From a bacterium (lineage in GTDB: Bacteria > Verrucomicrobiota > Verrucomicrobiia > Limisphaerales > UBA11358), in the NCBI GenBank assembly GCA_021780905.1, contig JAJXXW010000044.1, forward strand, positions 1 through 64,000: a stretch of DNA of 64,000 nucleotides. The letters are read 5' to 3'. The position numbers were made by a program, and so were the translations under genes. Within the stretch, counting starts at the first letter, position 1. Every line of letters starts with the position of its first letter. Of the stretch, positions 37,132 through 46,319 are shown piece by piece. Under the pieces are notes generated by a model that did no database searches, was not told the origin of the DNA, and saw nothing but the letters and a program-made list of their open reading frames with translations.

Positions 37132-38529
37132 TCACTTTTTGCCGAGTCGCGCCAGCAATTTGCCATGAATGCCGTCGAAGCCGCCGTTGCTGAAAACGCA
37201 GACCACATCGCCGCCCTGCGCGTGCTGCGCCAGATGCGCGACGATGGCGTTGGCGTCCGGCAAATAAACCGCCGCTTTGCCGGAAGCCTGGATATCGGCC
37301 ATCAGTTTTCCGGGATGCAGCCGCTCGTCCGCCGGCAGTTGCTCCAGCCGCGCCACCTCGGCAACGATGACCGCGTTCGCCTCGGCAAAAGATTCTGCCA
37401 GTTCCTGCTGAAACACGTTTCGGCGCGTGGTGTTTGACCGCGGCTCGAAAACCGCCCAGATTTTATCATTTGCGTAGCGCAGCCGCAGTGCTTTGAGCGT
37501 CTCGCGAATCGCCGTCGGGTGATGGCCGAAATCGTCAATCACCGTCACGCCGCCGGCGATGCCCTTCACTTCCAGCCGCCGCTTGATGCCCTTGAACGTG
37601 TCGAACGCGCTTTGAATCTGCTTGTTCGACAGGCCGCAATGTTTTGCCGCGCCGATGACGGCGAGCGCGTTGCGCACATTGAGTTCGCCGACGAGATTCA
37701 AATGGAACTTGAAGCTGGGAATCTCAAACTCCGTCGCCGTCGGGCCGAAGCGCAGATTAAAGCCATGCACCGCGTTGTCCGCGCCGAGGCCGAAGCGTTT
37801 TACCGGGCAATGCGTCACATCCAGCAGCGGTGCGAGGTTCGCGTCATCGCCGTTGCCGAGCAAGAGCCCGTTGCGCGGCACGAGCCGGATGAGATGGCCG
37901 AATGTTTTCTTCACCGCGTCGAGATTTTCAAAAATGTCGGCGTGGTCGAATTCAAGATTGTTGACGATGGCGACTTCCGGCAGGTAATGGATGAACTTGC
38001 TGCGCTTGTCGAAAAACGCGCTGTCGTATTCGTCGCCCTCGATGAGGAACCACTCGCTGTCCGTGAACCGCGCGCCTTGCGAAAGATTATTCGGGATGCC
38101 GCCGATGAGATAGCCCGGGTTCAGTCCGTTGTGCTCAAACACCCACGTCAGCAGGCTCGTCGTCGTCGTCTTGCCATGCGTGCCGGCGACGACGATGGAG
38201 CGTTTGCCGCGGATGAAAAATTCCGCCAGCAGCGCCGGCAGCGAGCAATAGCGCAGCTTGTGGTCGAGGACGTGTTCCGCCTCCGGGTTGCCGCGGGAAA
38301 TGGCGTTTCCAATGACGACGAGGTCGGGCTTGTGCGCGAGGTTGCGTTCGTCATAGCCATTCATCACCGGGATTTTTTTGCCGGCAAGAAACGACGCCAT
38401 CGGCTCATAGACATTCTGATCGGAACCGGTGACGGTAAAACCTTTGTCCAACATCGCGGCGGCGGCGGACGCCATCGCCGTGCCGCCGATGCCGGTGAAA
38501 TGGACGGAGTTGATTGCGGTTGAAAACAT
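37132..38529 (-). CDS. mpl: UDP-N-acetylmuramate:L-Ala-gamma-D-Glu-meso-DAP ligase (Mpl)
   Basis: A 465-residue Mur-ligase-family enzyme. Mpl attaches the recycled tripeptide L-Ala-gamma-D-Glu-meso-DAP to UDP-MurNAc in cell-wall recycling. The N-terminal HFTGIGGTAMASAA, the ATP loop VVAGTHGKTTTTSLL near 110, and FLIEGDEYDSAFFDKRSKF near 160-178 are seen. The C-terminal DDFGHHPTAI and EPRSNTTRRNVFQ separate Mpl from MurC, where the latter reads differently. The stop is 254 bases from the neighbouring DUF4230 gene. The start is two bases from the dxs stop, so the two are transcribed together. Confidence 0.92.
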   Translation of the reverse strand: MFSTAINSVHFTGIGGTAMASAAAAMLDKGFTVTGSDQNVYEPMASFLAGKKIPVMNGYDERNLAHKPDLVVIGNAISRGNPEAEHVLDHKLRYCSLPALLAEFFIRGKRSIVVAGTHGKTTTTSLLTWVFEHNGLNPGYLIGGIPNNLSQGARFTDSEWFLIEGDEYDSAFFDKRSKFIHYLPEVAIVNNLEFDHADIFENLDAVKKTFGHLIRLVPRNGLLLGNGDDANLAPLLDVTHCPVKRFGLGADNAVHGFNLRFGPTATEFEIPSFKFHLNLVGELNVRNALAVIGAAKHCGLSNKQIQSAFDTFKGIKRRLEVKGIAGGVTVIDDFGHHPTAIRETLKALRLRYANDKIWAVFEPRSNTTRRNVFQQELAESFAEANAVIVAEVARLEQLPADERLHPGKLMADIQASGKAAVYLPDANAIVAHLAQHAQGGDVVCVFSNGGFDGIHGKLLARLGKK

Positions 38530-38531
38530 TG

Positions 38532-40517
38532 TTACGCCCCGCCCACCAGTTTCGTCGCAGAAACCGTGTCGCCGAAATGGGCTTTCACCCTGGCGACGGT
38601 GTTCGCGACGGACAAGCCGTATTTCGCGCGGAGTTCGTCCTGCGTGGTGGCGTGCTCGATGAATTGATCCGGCCAGCCGATGCGCACGACGGGCGTGGTC
38701 ACCGACTTTTCGCTCAACAGTTCCAGCACCGCCGAGCCGTAGCCGCCCATCAGCACATGGTCTTCCAGCGTCGCAATCAAATCCGCCTCCCGGCCGAACT
38801 GCTCATGCACCGCCGCGTCAATCGGCTTGGTGAAGCGCGGATTGATGACCGCGACATCGTAGCCGTCCGCCGTGAGCTGCGCGGCGGCCTTTTTGGCGAT
38901 GGCGTTCATCGGGCCGAGTCCGAACAGCGCGACTTTGCGCCCGCCGTTGTTCGCGAAATTTGATTGCACGACGGCTTTGCCGACTTCGATGAGCGCCGGT
39001 TCATCCTTCACCACCACACCTTCCGCCGCGCCGCGCGGGTAGCGGATGAACGTCGGATGATTCACGGTGGTGGCGGTGAACATCATGTCCGCGAGTTCGT
39101 CCTCGTTCGCCGGGGCCATCGCGATGACGTTCGGGAAACAGCGCAGATACGAGATGTCAAAAATGCCGTGATGCGTCGGGCCGTCGTTCGCCGAAAGGCC
39201 GGCGCGGTCCATGCAGAAAATCACCGGCAAATCCTGCAAACAAACGTCGTGGTGAATGCAATCGTAGGCGCGCTGGAGGAAACTGGAATAAATCGCCACC
39301 ACCGGGCGCAAACCCATCGTCGCCATGCCGGCGGCGAAGATGACGCCGTGCTCCTCGGCAATGCCAACGTCGTAGTAGCGCTCCGGCATCGCTTTTTCGA
39401 GATGCTTCATGCCGGTGCCGCTGGGCATGGCGGCGGTGAGGCCGACGACCGCTTCGTTTTTCTTCGCGAGCTTCACGCAGGTTTGACCCATCACGTCCTG
39501 ATACATCGGCGGCGTGCCGGCTTTGGCCGGGGCGGTTTCGCCGGTGGTGGCGTTGTAAGGTCCGAGGCCGTGGAATTTCTCCGGCTGTTTCAGCGCGGCT
39601 TCAAAACCTTTGCCCTTTTGCGTCAAAACGTGGATGACAATCGGATGGTCGCAGGTCTTGGCAAATTCCAGCGTGCTGATGAGCAGCGGCAAATCGTGGC
39701 CGTCAATCGGGCCAAGATAGCGCATGCCCATTTCCTCGAACAAGACCGGCGAGCCGTGCCCGCCGCGGCCGTCAGATTCCACGAGACTGGTGGTGGGCTT
39801 GAGTCCGACGCCGGTCAACGCGCCTTTGAGTCCCCCTTCGGCGCGGTGCGCGAGTTGCAGCGCGAGTTCGCCCTTGGGCAGTTTGCGCACGAAATTTTCA
39901 AAATCCTTCGCGAGCTGGTTGTAACGTGGGTTGGTGATGAGCTTGTTGAGGTAGCCGGAGATCGCGCCGACGTTTTTGGCGATGCTCCACTCGTTGTCGT
40001 TGAGGATGCCGATGAATTTCTTCGTCGTGTGCGCGACGTTGTTCATCGCCTCAAACGAAATGCCGTTCGTCAGCGCCGCGTCGCCAAAGATGCAGACGAC
40101 ATTTTCGTTGGAACCGCGCTTGTCGCGCGCCGCCGCCATGCCGAGCGCGGCGGACAACGCCGTGCCCGCGTGGCCCGCGCCGAAGCAGTCGTGCTCGCTC
40201 TCGGTGCGCAGCGCGAAGCCGTTCAAACCGTCCGTCTGGCGGATGGTGCGGAAGCGGTTTTTCCGCCCGGTCAAAATCTTGTGGACATAAACCTGGTGGC
40301 TCACGTCCCAGACGAATTTATCCTTCGGCGTGGTGAACACCTTGTGCAGCGCGATGGACAATTCCACCACGCCGAGGTTCGGGCCGAGATGCCCGCCGCC
40401 CTTGGCGAGGCCCTCGATCAGCTCGGTGCGGATTTCTGCGGCGAGTTCCTGCAATTGCGGCACCGTCAATTTCTTGACGTGCTCCGGCCCGTCCACCATG
40501 TCCAAGTATCGGCTCAT
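38532..40517 (-). CDS. dxs: 1-deoxy-D-xylulose-5-phosphate synthase
   Basis: A 661-residue DXS that makes 1-deoxyxylulose 5-phosphate from pyruvate and glyceraldehyde 3-phosphate, the first step of the MEP isoprenoid pathway. The start at 40517 (SRYLDMVDGPEHVKKL) is chosen because the frame above it is AT-rich intergenic DNA with the inverted repeat. Seen are GGGHLGPNLGVVELSIAL near 38, the thiamine diphosphate motif GDAALTNGISFEAMNN near 148, IGILNDNEWSIAKNVG, and the central EEHGVIFAAGMATMG in the transketolase pyrimidine domain. The C-terminal domain (about 530-655) is complete. It precedes mpl by two bases. Confidence 0.96.
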   Translation of the reverse strand: MSRYLDMVDGPEHVKKLTVPQLQELAAEIRTELIEGLAKGGGHLGPNLGVVELSIALHKVFTTPKDKFVWDVSHQVYVHKILTGRKNRFRTIRQTDGLNGFALRTESEHDCFGAGHAGTALSAALGMAAARDKRGSNENVVCIFGDAALTNGISFEAMNNVAHTTKKFIGILNDNEWSIAKNVGAISGYLNKLITNPRYNQLAKDFENFVRKLPKGELALQLAHRAEGGLKGALTGVGLKPTTSLVESDGRGGHGSPVLFEEMGMRYLGPIDGHDLPLLISTLEFAKTCDHPIVIHVLTQKGKGFEAALKQPEKFHGLGPYNATTGETAPAKAGTPPMYQDVMGQTCVKLAKKNEAVVGLTAAMPSGTGMKHLEKAMPERYYDVGIAEEHGVIFAAGMATMGLRPVVAIYSSFLQRAYDCIHHDVCLQDLPVIFCMDRAGLSANDGPTHHGIFDISYLRCFPNVIAMAPANEDELADMMFTATTVNHPTFIRYPRGAAEGVVVKDEPALIEVGKAVVQSNFANNGGRKVALFGLGPMNAIAKKAAAQLTADGYDVAVINPRFTKPIDAAVHEQFGREADLIATLEDHVLMGGYGSAVLELLSEKSVTTPVVRIGWPDQFIEHATTQDELRAKYGLSVANTVARVKAHFGDTVSATKLVGGA

Positions 40518-40543
40518 ATTTTGTTTTAAAACGTAAAATTGTG

Positions 40544-40591
40544 AAATCGTTGAATCAAAAATTGCGGGTCCCGCTTGCGATTCAACGATTT
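40544..40591. repeat. Nested inverted repeat between xseB and dxs
   Basis: AAATCGTTGAATC at 40544-40556 and GATTCAACGATTT at 40579-40591 form a perfect 13-bp stem. Inside it GCGGG and CCCGC pair around one base. It separates the xseB stop from the dxs start and shares TTGAATC/GATTCAA with the hairpin after infB. It may be a dispersed element or bidirectional terminator. Confidence 0.6.
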
Positions 40592-40605
40592 GACAATTCA
40601 ACGCC

Positions 40606-40872
40606 TCATGCTTCCGGGTTCGTTTCAAACGGCTTCAGTTTCAGTTCGCCGGCCGCCGATTTTTCAAGCCGCTGGATTTTGACCTCCGCCTCGGCCAGTT
40701 TTTCCTGGCAGATCTTGACCAGCCGCGCGCCTTCCTCGTATTGGGCGAGGAGCGTTTCCAGCGGCAAATCATCCGCCTCCATGGCGTTCACAACGCTCTC
40801 AAGTTTTTGGAGCGCCGCTTCAAACGGCACGCCCTCTTTGGCCGCGTCACCGGCCCTGGCTGGTTTTGACAT
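40606..40872 (-). CDS. xseB: Exodeoxyribonuclease VII small subunit
   Basis: An 88-residue XseB, the small subunit that coats the XseA catalytic subunit of exonuclease VII. The family core FEAALQKLESVVNAMEADDL and LETLLAQYEEGARLVKICQE is evident at residues 17-60. The start at 40872 follows the family; 30 codons upstream are open but overlap xseA and look spurious. xseA lies 52 bases upstream on the same strand, the usual pair in reversed order. Confidence 0.93.
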   Translation of the reverse strand: MSKPARAGDAAKEGVPFEAALQKLESVVNAMEADDLPLETLLAQYEEGARLVKICQEKLAEAEVKIQRLEKSAAGELKLKPFETNPEA

Positions 40873-40924
40873 GGGGAAAAAATAGGGAAAAACCCCGGCC
40901 GCGTCCAGTGTGGAACGACGCCGG

Positions 40925-42289
40925 CTATTGCTCCGCGCGACTAAAAATTTCGCCTTTGGCAAGCCGTGTTTTCAACTTTTGCCCCGGCCTGACCAGGGTG
41001 GCCGCGCGCAACACTTTTCCCGTCGCCGCGTCCGTGGTGAGGGAATAGCCGCGCGCCAGCACCTGCTCCGGGCCGAGCGAATGCAGTCTTTTTTCGAGCT
41101 GATGCAAGGTTTCCCGCCGCAGTTTCAAAGCGTGCGCCGGCTGCGCCCGCCAATATCGGCCCGCCAGATTTTCAAAGACCAAACTCCGCGCGCGCGCCGC
41201 TGATTTCAAACCGCGCAGCAGGCCCGACTGCGCATCATCCAGCCGCTGCAACGAGTCGTTCAGCTTCCGGCGCGGATGCAGCCGCGTGAGCCGGCCCGCC
41301 AGCGATTGAAAGTCCTCGGTCTCATTTTCCCATCGCCGCCGCGCCCGCTGCCGCATCAGGTCCATCGCCCCGGCCACAAATTCGCGGCTGGCAAACACGT
41401 CTTCGGTGATGATTTCCGCCGCCGCGCTGGGTGTGGCCGCGCGGATGTCCGCCACGAAATCCGCGATGGTGAAATCAATCTCGTGCCCGACCGCCGAGAC
41501 GATGGGAAGCTGTGATTCAAAAATCGCCCGGGCCGTAGCCTCCTCGTTGAACGCCCACAAATCCTCCAGCGATCCGCCGCCGCGCGTGACGAGAATCAGG
41601 TCCAATCCCAAACCGGCAGGGACGGCACGCTGCGCCGTCCGCTCACCACAGCGCGATGACCCCACCTCATTTAGCAATTTTATCGCCTCCGCGATTTCCT
41701 TCGCCGCGCCGTCGCCTTGCACGCGGCAGGGAGCCAGGATGATTTCCAGCGCCGGATTCCGCCGCTGCACCACGTGCAGCACATCGCGGATGGCCGCGCC
41801 GGTCGGCGAAGTGACGAGGCCGATGCGCTGCGGAAAGCGGGGCAGGGGACGCTTCCGTTCCGGCGCGAACAGCCCTTCCGCCGCCAGTTTCTGCTTCAGC
41901 TTTTCAAACGCGATTTGCAGCGCGCCGACCCCCTGCAATTCCACGGCCCGGACGATGAGCTGATACTGGCCGCGCGCTTCATAAACGGTTACGTCGCCTT
42001 GCAGTAAAACTTTCTGCCCATCCGCCAGCCAGCTTTTCTGCGCCGCCGCCGTGCCGCGAAACAGCACGCAGCTCAGCTGCGCCGCCGCGTCCTTGAGCGT
42101 GAAATAAACGTGGCCGGAGCTTTGCGCGCGAAGATTGGTGATCTCGCCGCCGACCCAGACCGCGCCGATCTGTTTCTCCAGCAGCCGCTTGATGTCCGCC
42201 GTGAGTTCCCAGACGGACAAAACTTTCCGCGTTTCCGCCGGCGGAAACAGTTCGCCGAAGTCCCACTGCGATTTGGATTGCTTGCTCAC
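40925..42289 (-). CDS. xseA: Exodeoxyribonuclease VII large subunit
   Basis: A 454-residue XseA that degrades single-stranded DNA from both ends into oligonucleotides in repair and recombination. The N-terminal OB domain reads VWVGGEITNLRAQSSGHVYF and LKDAAAQLSCVLFRG at about 40-75. The catalytic domain has IGLVTSPTGAAIRDVLHVVQ near 155, VTRGGGSLEDLWAFNEE near 230-246 and VSAVGHEIDFTIADFVADIRAATPS-like text near 257-281. The C-terminal basic helical region ends in LARGYSLTTDAATGKVLR. Length is normal. xseB follows 52 bases later. Confidence 0.95.
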   Translation of the reverse strand: MSKQSKSQWDFGELFPPAETRKVLSVWELTADIKRLLEKQIGAVWVGGEITNLRAQSSGHVYFTLKDAAAQLSCVLFRGTAAAQKSWLADGQKVLLQGDVTVYEARGQYQLIVRAVELQGVGALQIAFEKLKQKLAAEGLFAPERKRPLPRFPQRIGLVTSPTGAAIRDVLHVVQRRNPALEIILAPCRVQGDGAAKEIAEAIKLLNEVGSSRCGERTAQRAVPAGLGLDLILVTRGGGSLEDLWAFNEEATARAIFESQLPIVSAVGHEIDFTIADFVADIRAATPSAAAEIITEDVFASREFVAGAMDLMRQRARRRWENETEDFQSLAGRLTRLHPRRKLNDSLQRLDDAQSGLLRGLKSAARARSLVFENLAGRYWRAQPAHALKLRRETLHQLEKRLHSLGPEQVLARGYSLTTDAATGKVLRAATLVRPGQKLKTRLAKGEIFSRAEQ

Positions 42290-42333
42290 GCCGGAAATTT
42301 AACCATGAATGCACACTGATTTACACGGTTATT

Positions 42334-42633
42334 ATGAATGCCAAACCCATCACCGTTATCGCCACATTCCAGGCCAGGCCCGGCAAGGAGGCGGAATTGA
42401 AAAACGCCCTGATCGGTCTGGTCACGCCGACGCGCAAAGAGGCGGGCTGTCTCAACTACGATTTGCATCAGTTACCCGAAAACCCGGCGCGGTTTCTCTT
42501 CCACGAAAACTGGACCAGCAAGGCGCACCTCGACGCGCACCTGCAATCCGCGCACATCAAAGCCTTGCTGCCCCGAGTGGGCGACCTCGCCCTGGGTCTG
42601 CCGGAAATCCAGATCTGGGAAAAGATCGCCTAG
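42334..42633 (+). CDS. Antibiotic-biosynthesis-monooxygenase (ABM) domain protein, YgiN-like
   Basis: A 99-residue ferredoxin-like ABM-domain protein. The pattern ITVIATFQARPGKEAELKNA, GCLNYDLHQLPENPARFLFH and ENWTSKAHLDAHLQS is the standard form of small quinol monooxygenase-like proteins related to YgiN. These act as dimers on quinols or unknown small molecules. It is divergent from xseA and convergent with fabF. Substrate unknown. Confidence 0.85.
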   Translation: MNAKPITVIATFQARPGKEAELKNALIGLVTPTRKEAGCLNYDLHQLPENPARFLFHENWTSKAHLDAHLQSAHIKALLPRVGDLALGLPEIQIWEKIA

Positions 42634-42867
42634 CGCGAAATGCCGTCCCGGGCGAGCGATGCCGGCGCCATTTGCCTCGCGGAAATTTTAAACGCAGTTT
42701 TAGCCGGCCCGTCGCCGATTTCTTGGCCAAGCAAATCGTGGTCAAAAAGATTGGCGCACTCGGTTTCTCTGCCGCGCCAATCCGAGGAAATCAGCCAGTT
42801 TTCAAATTGAACCAGCGTGCGCCCAGGCAAACGGTATGGGTGGGTCAGGCGCGCGTTCGCGGTTTTT

Positions 42868-44127
42868 TCAGCCGTTGAACTTTTTCGCCGCGATGGTCGA
42901 GTTGTGGCCGCCGAAGCCGAAGGAGTTGTTGACGATGACGTTCACCGGCATTTCGCGCGCGGTGTTCGGCACATAATCCAAATCGCACTCGGGATCCGGC
43001 GTCTGGTAATTGATGGTCGGCGGCACGAGGCTGTTTTTGATGGCCAGCACGCAGGCGGCCATTTCCACCGCGCCGGCCGCGCCGAGCATGTGCCCGGTGG
43101 CGCCCTTGGTGGAGCTGACGACAAGTTTTTTCGCGTGGTCGCCGAAAACCGTTTTGACCGCCTGCGTTTCGCAGACGTCGCCCTGCGGCGTGGCGGTGCC
43201 GTGGGCGTTGATGTAATTCACGTCGGTCAGGTTCAGCCCGCCGGTGCGGAGCGCCATCTTCATGCAGCGGGCTGCGCCCTCGCCACCGGGCGACGGTGCG
43301 GTGAGATGATGCGCGTCGGCGGTGTTGCCGTAGCCGGCGATTTCGCAATAGATTTTCGCGCCGCGCTTTTGGGCGTGGGCCAATTCTTCGAGGACAATGA
43401 TGCCCGCGCCTTCGCCCATGACGAAGCCGTCGCGGTCCTTGTCAAACGGGCGGGAGGCGTGTTTCGGATCGTCGTTGCGCGTGCTCATGGCGCGCATGGC
43501 GCAGAAGCCGCCGATGCCGATGGGAATGACCGCCGCCTCGGAACCGCCGGCGAACATCACCGACGCATCGCCGGCCTTGATGGTGCGCCAGGCCTCGCCG
43601 ATGGCGTGGTTGGCCGTCGCGCAGGCGGAACAGGTGGCGAAGTTCGGGCCGCGCAGATTGAAATACATCGAGATGAGGCCGGACGCCATGTTGCCGATGA
43701 GCATCGGGATGGTGAACGGCGACATCCGGCCGGGGCCGCGTTCAAGGAGCGTTTTGTGCTGCTCGGTGGTGGTGGCCAGCCCGCCGATGCCGGAGCCGAC
43801 AAAGACGCCGATTTCATCCAAATTTTCCTGGTCGAGTTCGAGGCCGGAATCTTTCAGCGCGCTCCACGCGGCGTAGATGCCGAATTGCGAGTAGCGGTCG
43901 GTGCGGCGGATTTCCTTGGGCGACGGAAAGGCGGGCGTCGGGTCAAAGTTTTTCACCTCGCCGGCGATCTGCGTGGCGTAAGCCGAGGCGTCGAAGGCGG
44001 AGATTTTGTCAATGCCGCACTGCCCGGTGACGAGATTTTGCCAGAACGTGTTCAGGTCGTGGCCCAGCGGCGTGACGACACCCATGCCGGTGACGACCAC
44101 GCGGCGGTCGGAATAGTTGTATGCCAT
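42868..44127 (-). CDS. fabF: 3-oxoacyl-[acyl-carrier-protein] synthase II
   Basis: A 419-residue FabF that elongates acyl-ACP with malonyl-ACP in fatty-acid synthesis. The start VVVTGMGVVTPLGHDLNTFW is typical. The catalytic Cys lies in CSACATANHAIGEA near 165. The two His residues are in NYINAHGTATPQGD near 306 and NNSFGFGGHNSTI near 405, and a Lys sits in VVSSTKGATGHMLGA. It is the third gene of a minus-strand fabG-acpP-fabF operon, 66 bases after acpP. Confidence 0.96.
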   Translation of the reverse strand: MAYNYSDRRVVVTGMGVVTPLGHDLNTFWQNLVTGQCGIDKISAFDASAYATQIAGEVKNFDPTPAFPSPKEIRRTDRYSQFGIYAAWSALKDSGLELDQENLDEIGVFVGSGIGGLATTTEQHKTLLERGPGRMSPFTIPMLIGNMASGLISMYFNLRGPNFATCSACATANHAIGEAWRTIKAGDASVMFAGGSEAAVIPIGIGGFCAMRAMSTRNDDPKHASRPFDKDRDGFVMGEGAGIIVLEELAHAQKRGAKIYCEIAGYGNTADAHHLTAPSPGGEGAARCMKMALRTGGLNLTDVNYINAHGTATPQGDVCETQAVKTVFGDHAKKLVVSSTKGATGHMLGAAGAVEMAACVLAIKNSLVPPTINYQTPDPECDLDYVPNTAREMPVNVIVNNSFGFGGHNSTIAAKKFNG

Positions 44128-44193
44128 GGCAAAATCAAACGGGGCAGTTCGGGCCGTGTCCAGCCAAAACTGCCCCGGTGGTTCAAGTTCAAA

Positions 44194-44436
44194 TTACTTT
44201 TGGGCTTCCTCGACGTATTTGATGACGTCGCCGACGCTCTGGAGCTTCTCGGCCTGCTCATCCGGCACCTCGATGCCGAACTCCTCCTCCAGCGCCATGA
44301 CCAGTTCGACGGTGTCGAGCGAGTCCGCCCCGAGATCCTCGATGAATTTGGCCGCCGGCACAACCTGGTCGGGTTTGACGCCGAGTTGTTCCACGATGAT
44401 GTCCTTTACACGCTGTTCAATAGGTTTGTCTGACAT
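44194..44436 (-). CDS. acpP: Acyl carrier protein
   Basis: An 80-residue acyl carrier protein. The phosphopantetheine attachment site is Ser39 in the conserved [20 protein letters not shown]. The acidic helix II ([14 protein letters not shown]) and short length are standard. Placed between fabG and fabF, it is the carrier for their acyl intermediates. Confidence 0.96.
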   Translation of the reverse strand: MSDKPIEQRVKDIIVEQLGVKPDQVVPAAKFIEDLGADSLDTVELVMALEEEFGIEVPDEQAEKLQSVGDVIKYVEEAQK

Positions 44437-44579
44437 AATTAGGCTGTCTTTCTAGCTTGCAACCGCCGCCGTCGTCAAGCCTCGATTTGCATTTTATTTC
44501 TGCGGAAAATGATTTGCCTGCCGCCGGGCTCCCCGTTCGCCCCTTTAAAAGGATTGAACCATTCACGCTGTGACCACGA

Positions 44580-45326
44580 TCACATCACCATGCCGCCGTC
44601 CACCGTCAGCACCTGCCCGGTAACGTAGCGCGCCGCCGGGCTGGCCAGATAAAGCGCCGCGCCCGCGATGTCCTCGGCCTCGCCGAAACTGCCAAGCGGA
44701 ATCTGCTTGAGCAAGGCCGCCTTCATTTCCTCTTTCAGTTCCGAAGTCATGTCCGTCTGGATGAAGCCCGGCGCAATGGCGTTGACCGTGATGCCGCGCC
44801 CCGCGAGTTCCTTGGCGCACGCTTGCGTGAAGCCGATCAGGCCCGCCTTGCTCGCCGCGTAATTGCACTGGCCCGCGTTGCCGATAAGGCCGATGACCGA
44901 CGAAATGTTGATGATGCGGCCGCTGCGCGCCTTGATCATCGCGCGGCTGAACGCCTTGGTGACGAGGAAAGCGCCCTTCAAATTCGTGTCCAGCACCGCG
45001 TCCCAGTCGGCGTCGCTCATGCGCATCAGCAGGCCGTCGCGCGTGACGCCGGCGTTGTTGACAAGGATGTCCACCTTGCCGGCTTCGGCGAGAATCTTCT
45101 CGGCGGCGGCGTTCACGGCGGCGGCATCGGCCACGTCCACGGCAAACGCCCAGGACTTGCGGCCGAGCGCGCGGATTTCCGCCGCGACCTTCTCGGAATT
45201 CTCCTGCGTGCGCGAGATAACGACGACCTCCGCCCCTTCTTGGGCGTATTTCAATGCGATGCCGCGGCCGATGCCGCGACCCGCGCCGGTGATCACGGCA
45301 ATTTTTTGGGCAAGCTGATTCATCAT
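44580..45326 (-). CDS. fabG: 3-oxoacyl-[acyl-carrier-protein] reductase
   Basis: A 248-residue short-chain dehydrogenase that reduces 3-oxoacyl-ACP with NADPH. The nucleotide motif AVITGAGRGIGRGIAL is near residue 10 and NNAGVTRDGLLMRM near 90. The catalytic Ser lies in INISSVIGLIG and the Tyr/Lys in YAASKAGLIGFTQ. IAPGFIQTDMT follows. Two consecutive ATGs begin the gene; the first is used here. The 143-base gap to acpP shows no strong terminator, so co-transcription with acpP and fabF is likely. Confidence 0.95.
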   Translation of the reverse strand: MMNQLAQKIAVITGAGRGIGRGIALKYAQEGAEVVVISRTQENSEKVAAEIRALGRKSWAFAVDVADAAAVNAAAEKILAEAGKVDILVNNAGVTRDGLLMRMSDADWDAVLDTNLKGAFLVTKAFSRAMIKARSGRIINISSVIGLIGNAGQCNYAASKAGLIGFTQACAKELAGRGITVNAIAPGFIQTDMTSELKEEMKAALLKQIPLGSFGEAEDIAGAALYLASPAARYVTGQVLTVDGGMVM

Positions 45327-45473
45327 GTGGCCGCGATGTTAAACCGCAAGGGCAGGCAAATGCACATGAAAAATGACGAAGGATGAGTGCCGCCACCCGG
45401 TTGCCCCGAGCAGGTCGATTTTTTAAGATTGCTTTGAAGCGGCCGACTGGTATGCTGTCCCGCTCTTTATTGA

Positions 45474-45728
45474 ATGAACGCTGAACTTTGCAAAAAAGCT
45501 CTGGAAAAGGTGGGCAACCCCAACGTGCTCGTCAACATTGTCTCGCGCCGCGTGCGCCAGCTCAACCAGGGCGGCGGTGGCTTGGGCCGACCGCTGGTGG
45601 AGGTGCCGGCCAGCATGGGTCTGGCCGACATCGCGCTGACGGAAATCATCGAGGAAAAAATGGGCTGGGAAATGCCGGAGGAAAAAGCCGCCGTCCGGCC
45701 CGTGGCCAAGAAGCGCAAAAAGCACTGA
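45474..45728 (+). CDS. rpoZ: DNA-directed RNA polymerase omega subunit
   Basis: An 84-residue omega subunit that assists RNA polymerase assembly by clamping beta-prime. The N-terminal part reads PNVLVNIVSRRVRQLNQG and the later part VEVPASMGLADIALTEIIEE, matching the omega fold in the Planctomycetes/Verrucomicrobia form. The C-terminal tail is basic (KKRKKH). It is divergent from fabG, and a strong terminator follows. Confidence 0.85.
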   Translation: MNAELCKKALEKVGNPNVLVNIVSRRVRQLNQGGGGLGRPLVEVPASMGLADIALTEIIEEKMGWEMPEEKAAVRPVAKKRKKH

Positions 45729-45789
45729 AGGCAAATCAAGAATGCAGCAGGATGAATGTCGCAGTCGTTCATCCGTCTGCAAAAATTTC

Positions 45790-45827
45790 ATGCTTCGTTC
45801 ATTCGGTTGAACGGAGCATTTTTGTTT
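45790..45827 (+). terminator. Intrinsic terminator after rpoZ
   Basis: ATGCTTCGTTCA at 45790-45801 pairs with TGAACGGAGCAT at 45808-45819 with one G-T pair, followed by TTTTGTTT. It lies between rpoZ and smpB and would separate their transcription. Confidence 0.8.
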
Positions 45828-45863
45828 CTACATTCTGCCGGCTTCCTTCTACCTTGTTCTGAA

Positions 45864-46319
45864 ATGGCCGACATCGTGACCAACCACAAAGCCCGGCGCG
45901 ATTACCACATCCTTGAAACGTTCGAGGCGGGCATCGTGCTGCACGGCACCGAGGTCAAGTCGTTGCGCGCCGGCAAGGGGCAGATCGCGGACGCCTTCGC
46001 GCGCGTGGAGAAAGGCGAGGTCTGGCTCTACAACGCGCACATTGACGAGTATTCGCACGGCAACCTCCAGAACCACGAGACCAAGGCACCGCGCAAATTG
46101 CTCCTGCATAAATCGGAGATTCGCAAACTGTTTGCACTGGCGGCGGTGAAGGGCAACGCGCTGTTCCCGCTGGCGTTCTACTGGAAGCACGGCAAGGTGA
46201 AGGTTTCGCTCGGCGTCGGCAAGGGCAAACAAAGCTTCGACAAGCGCGAGGATTTAAAAAAGCGCGATGACGACCGCGAAATGAAACGCGCGACGATGAA
46301 GTTTGCCAAAGGGCGCTAA
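45864..46319 (+). CDS. smpB: SsrA-binding protein SmpB
   Basis: A 151-residue SmpB that binds tmRNA and brings it to stalled ribosomes for trans-translation. The start at 45864 matches the family (ADIVTNHKARRDYHILETFE). GIVLHGTEVKSLRAGKGQIA near 25-44 and the C-terminal basic tail DDREMKRATMKFAKGR are hallmarks. The 36 codons of open frame above the start cross the rpoZ terminator and are not coding. The tmRNA gene itself was not found in the window. Confidence 0.95.
   Translation: MADIVTNHKARRDYHILETFEAGIVLHGTEVKSLRAGKGQIADAFARVEKGEVWLYNAHIDEYSHGNLQNHETKAPRKLLLHKSEIRKLFALAAVKGNALFPLAFYWKHGKVKVSLGVGKGKQSFDKREDLKKRDDDREMKRATMKFAKGR

Noticed and set aside
38964-40529. 521-codon plus-strand frame opposite dxs
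   Set aside because: Shadow of dxs; Arg/His-rich with no motifs.
42817-44433. 538-codon plus-strand frame opposite fabF and acpP
   Set aside because: Spans two genuine genes and their gap on the other strand; no family features.
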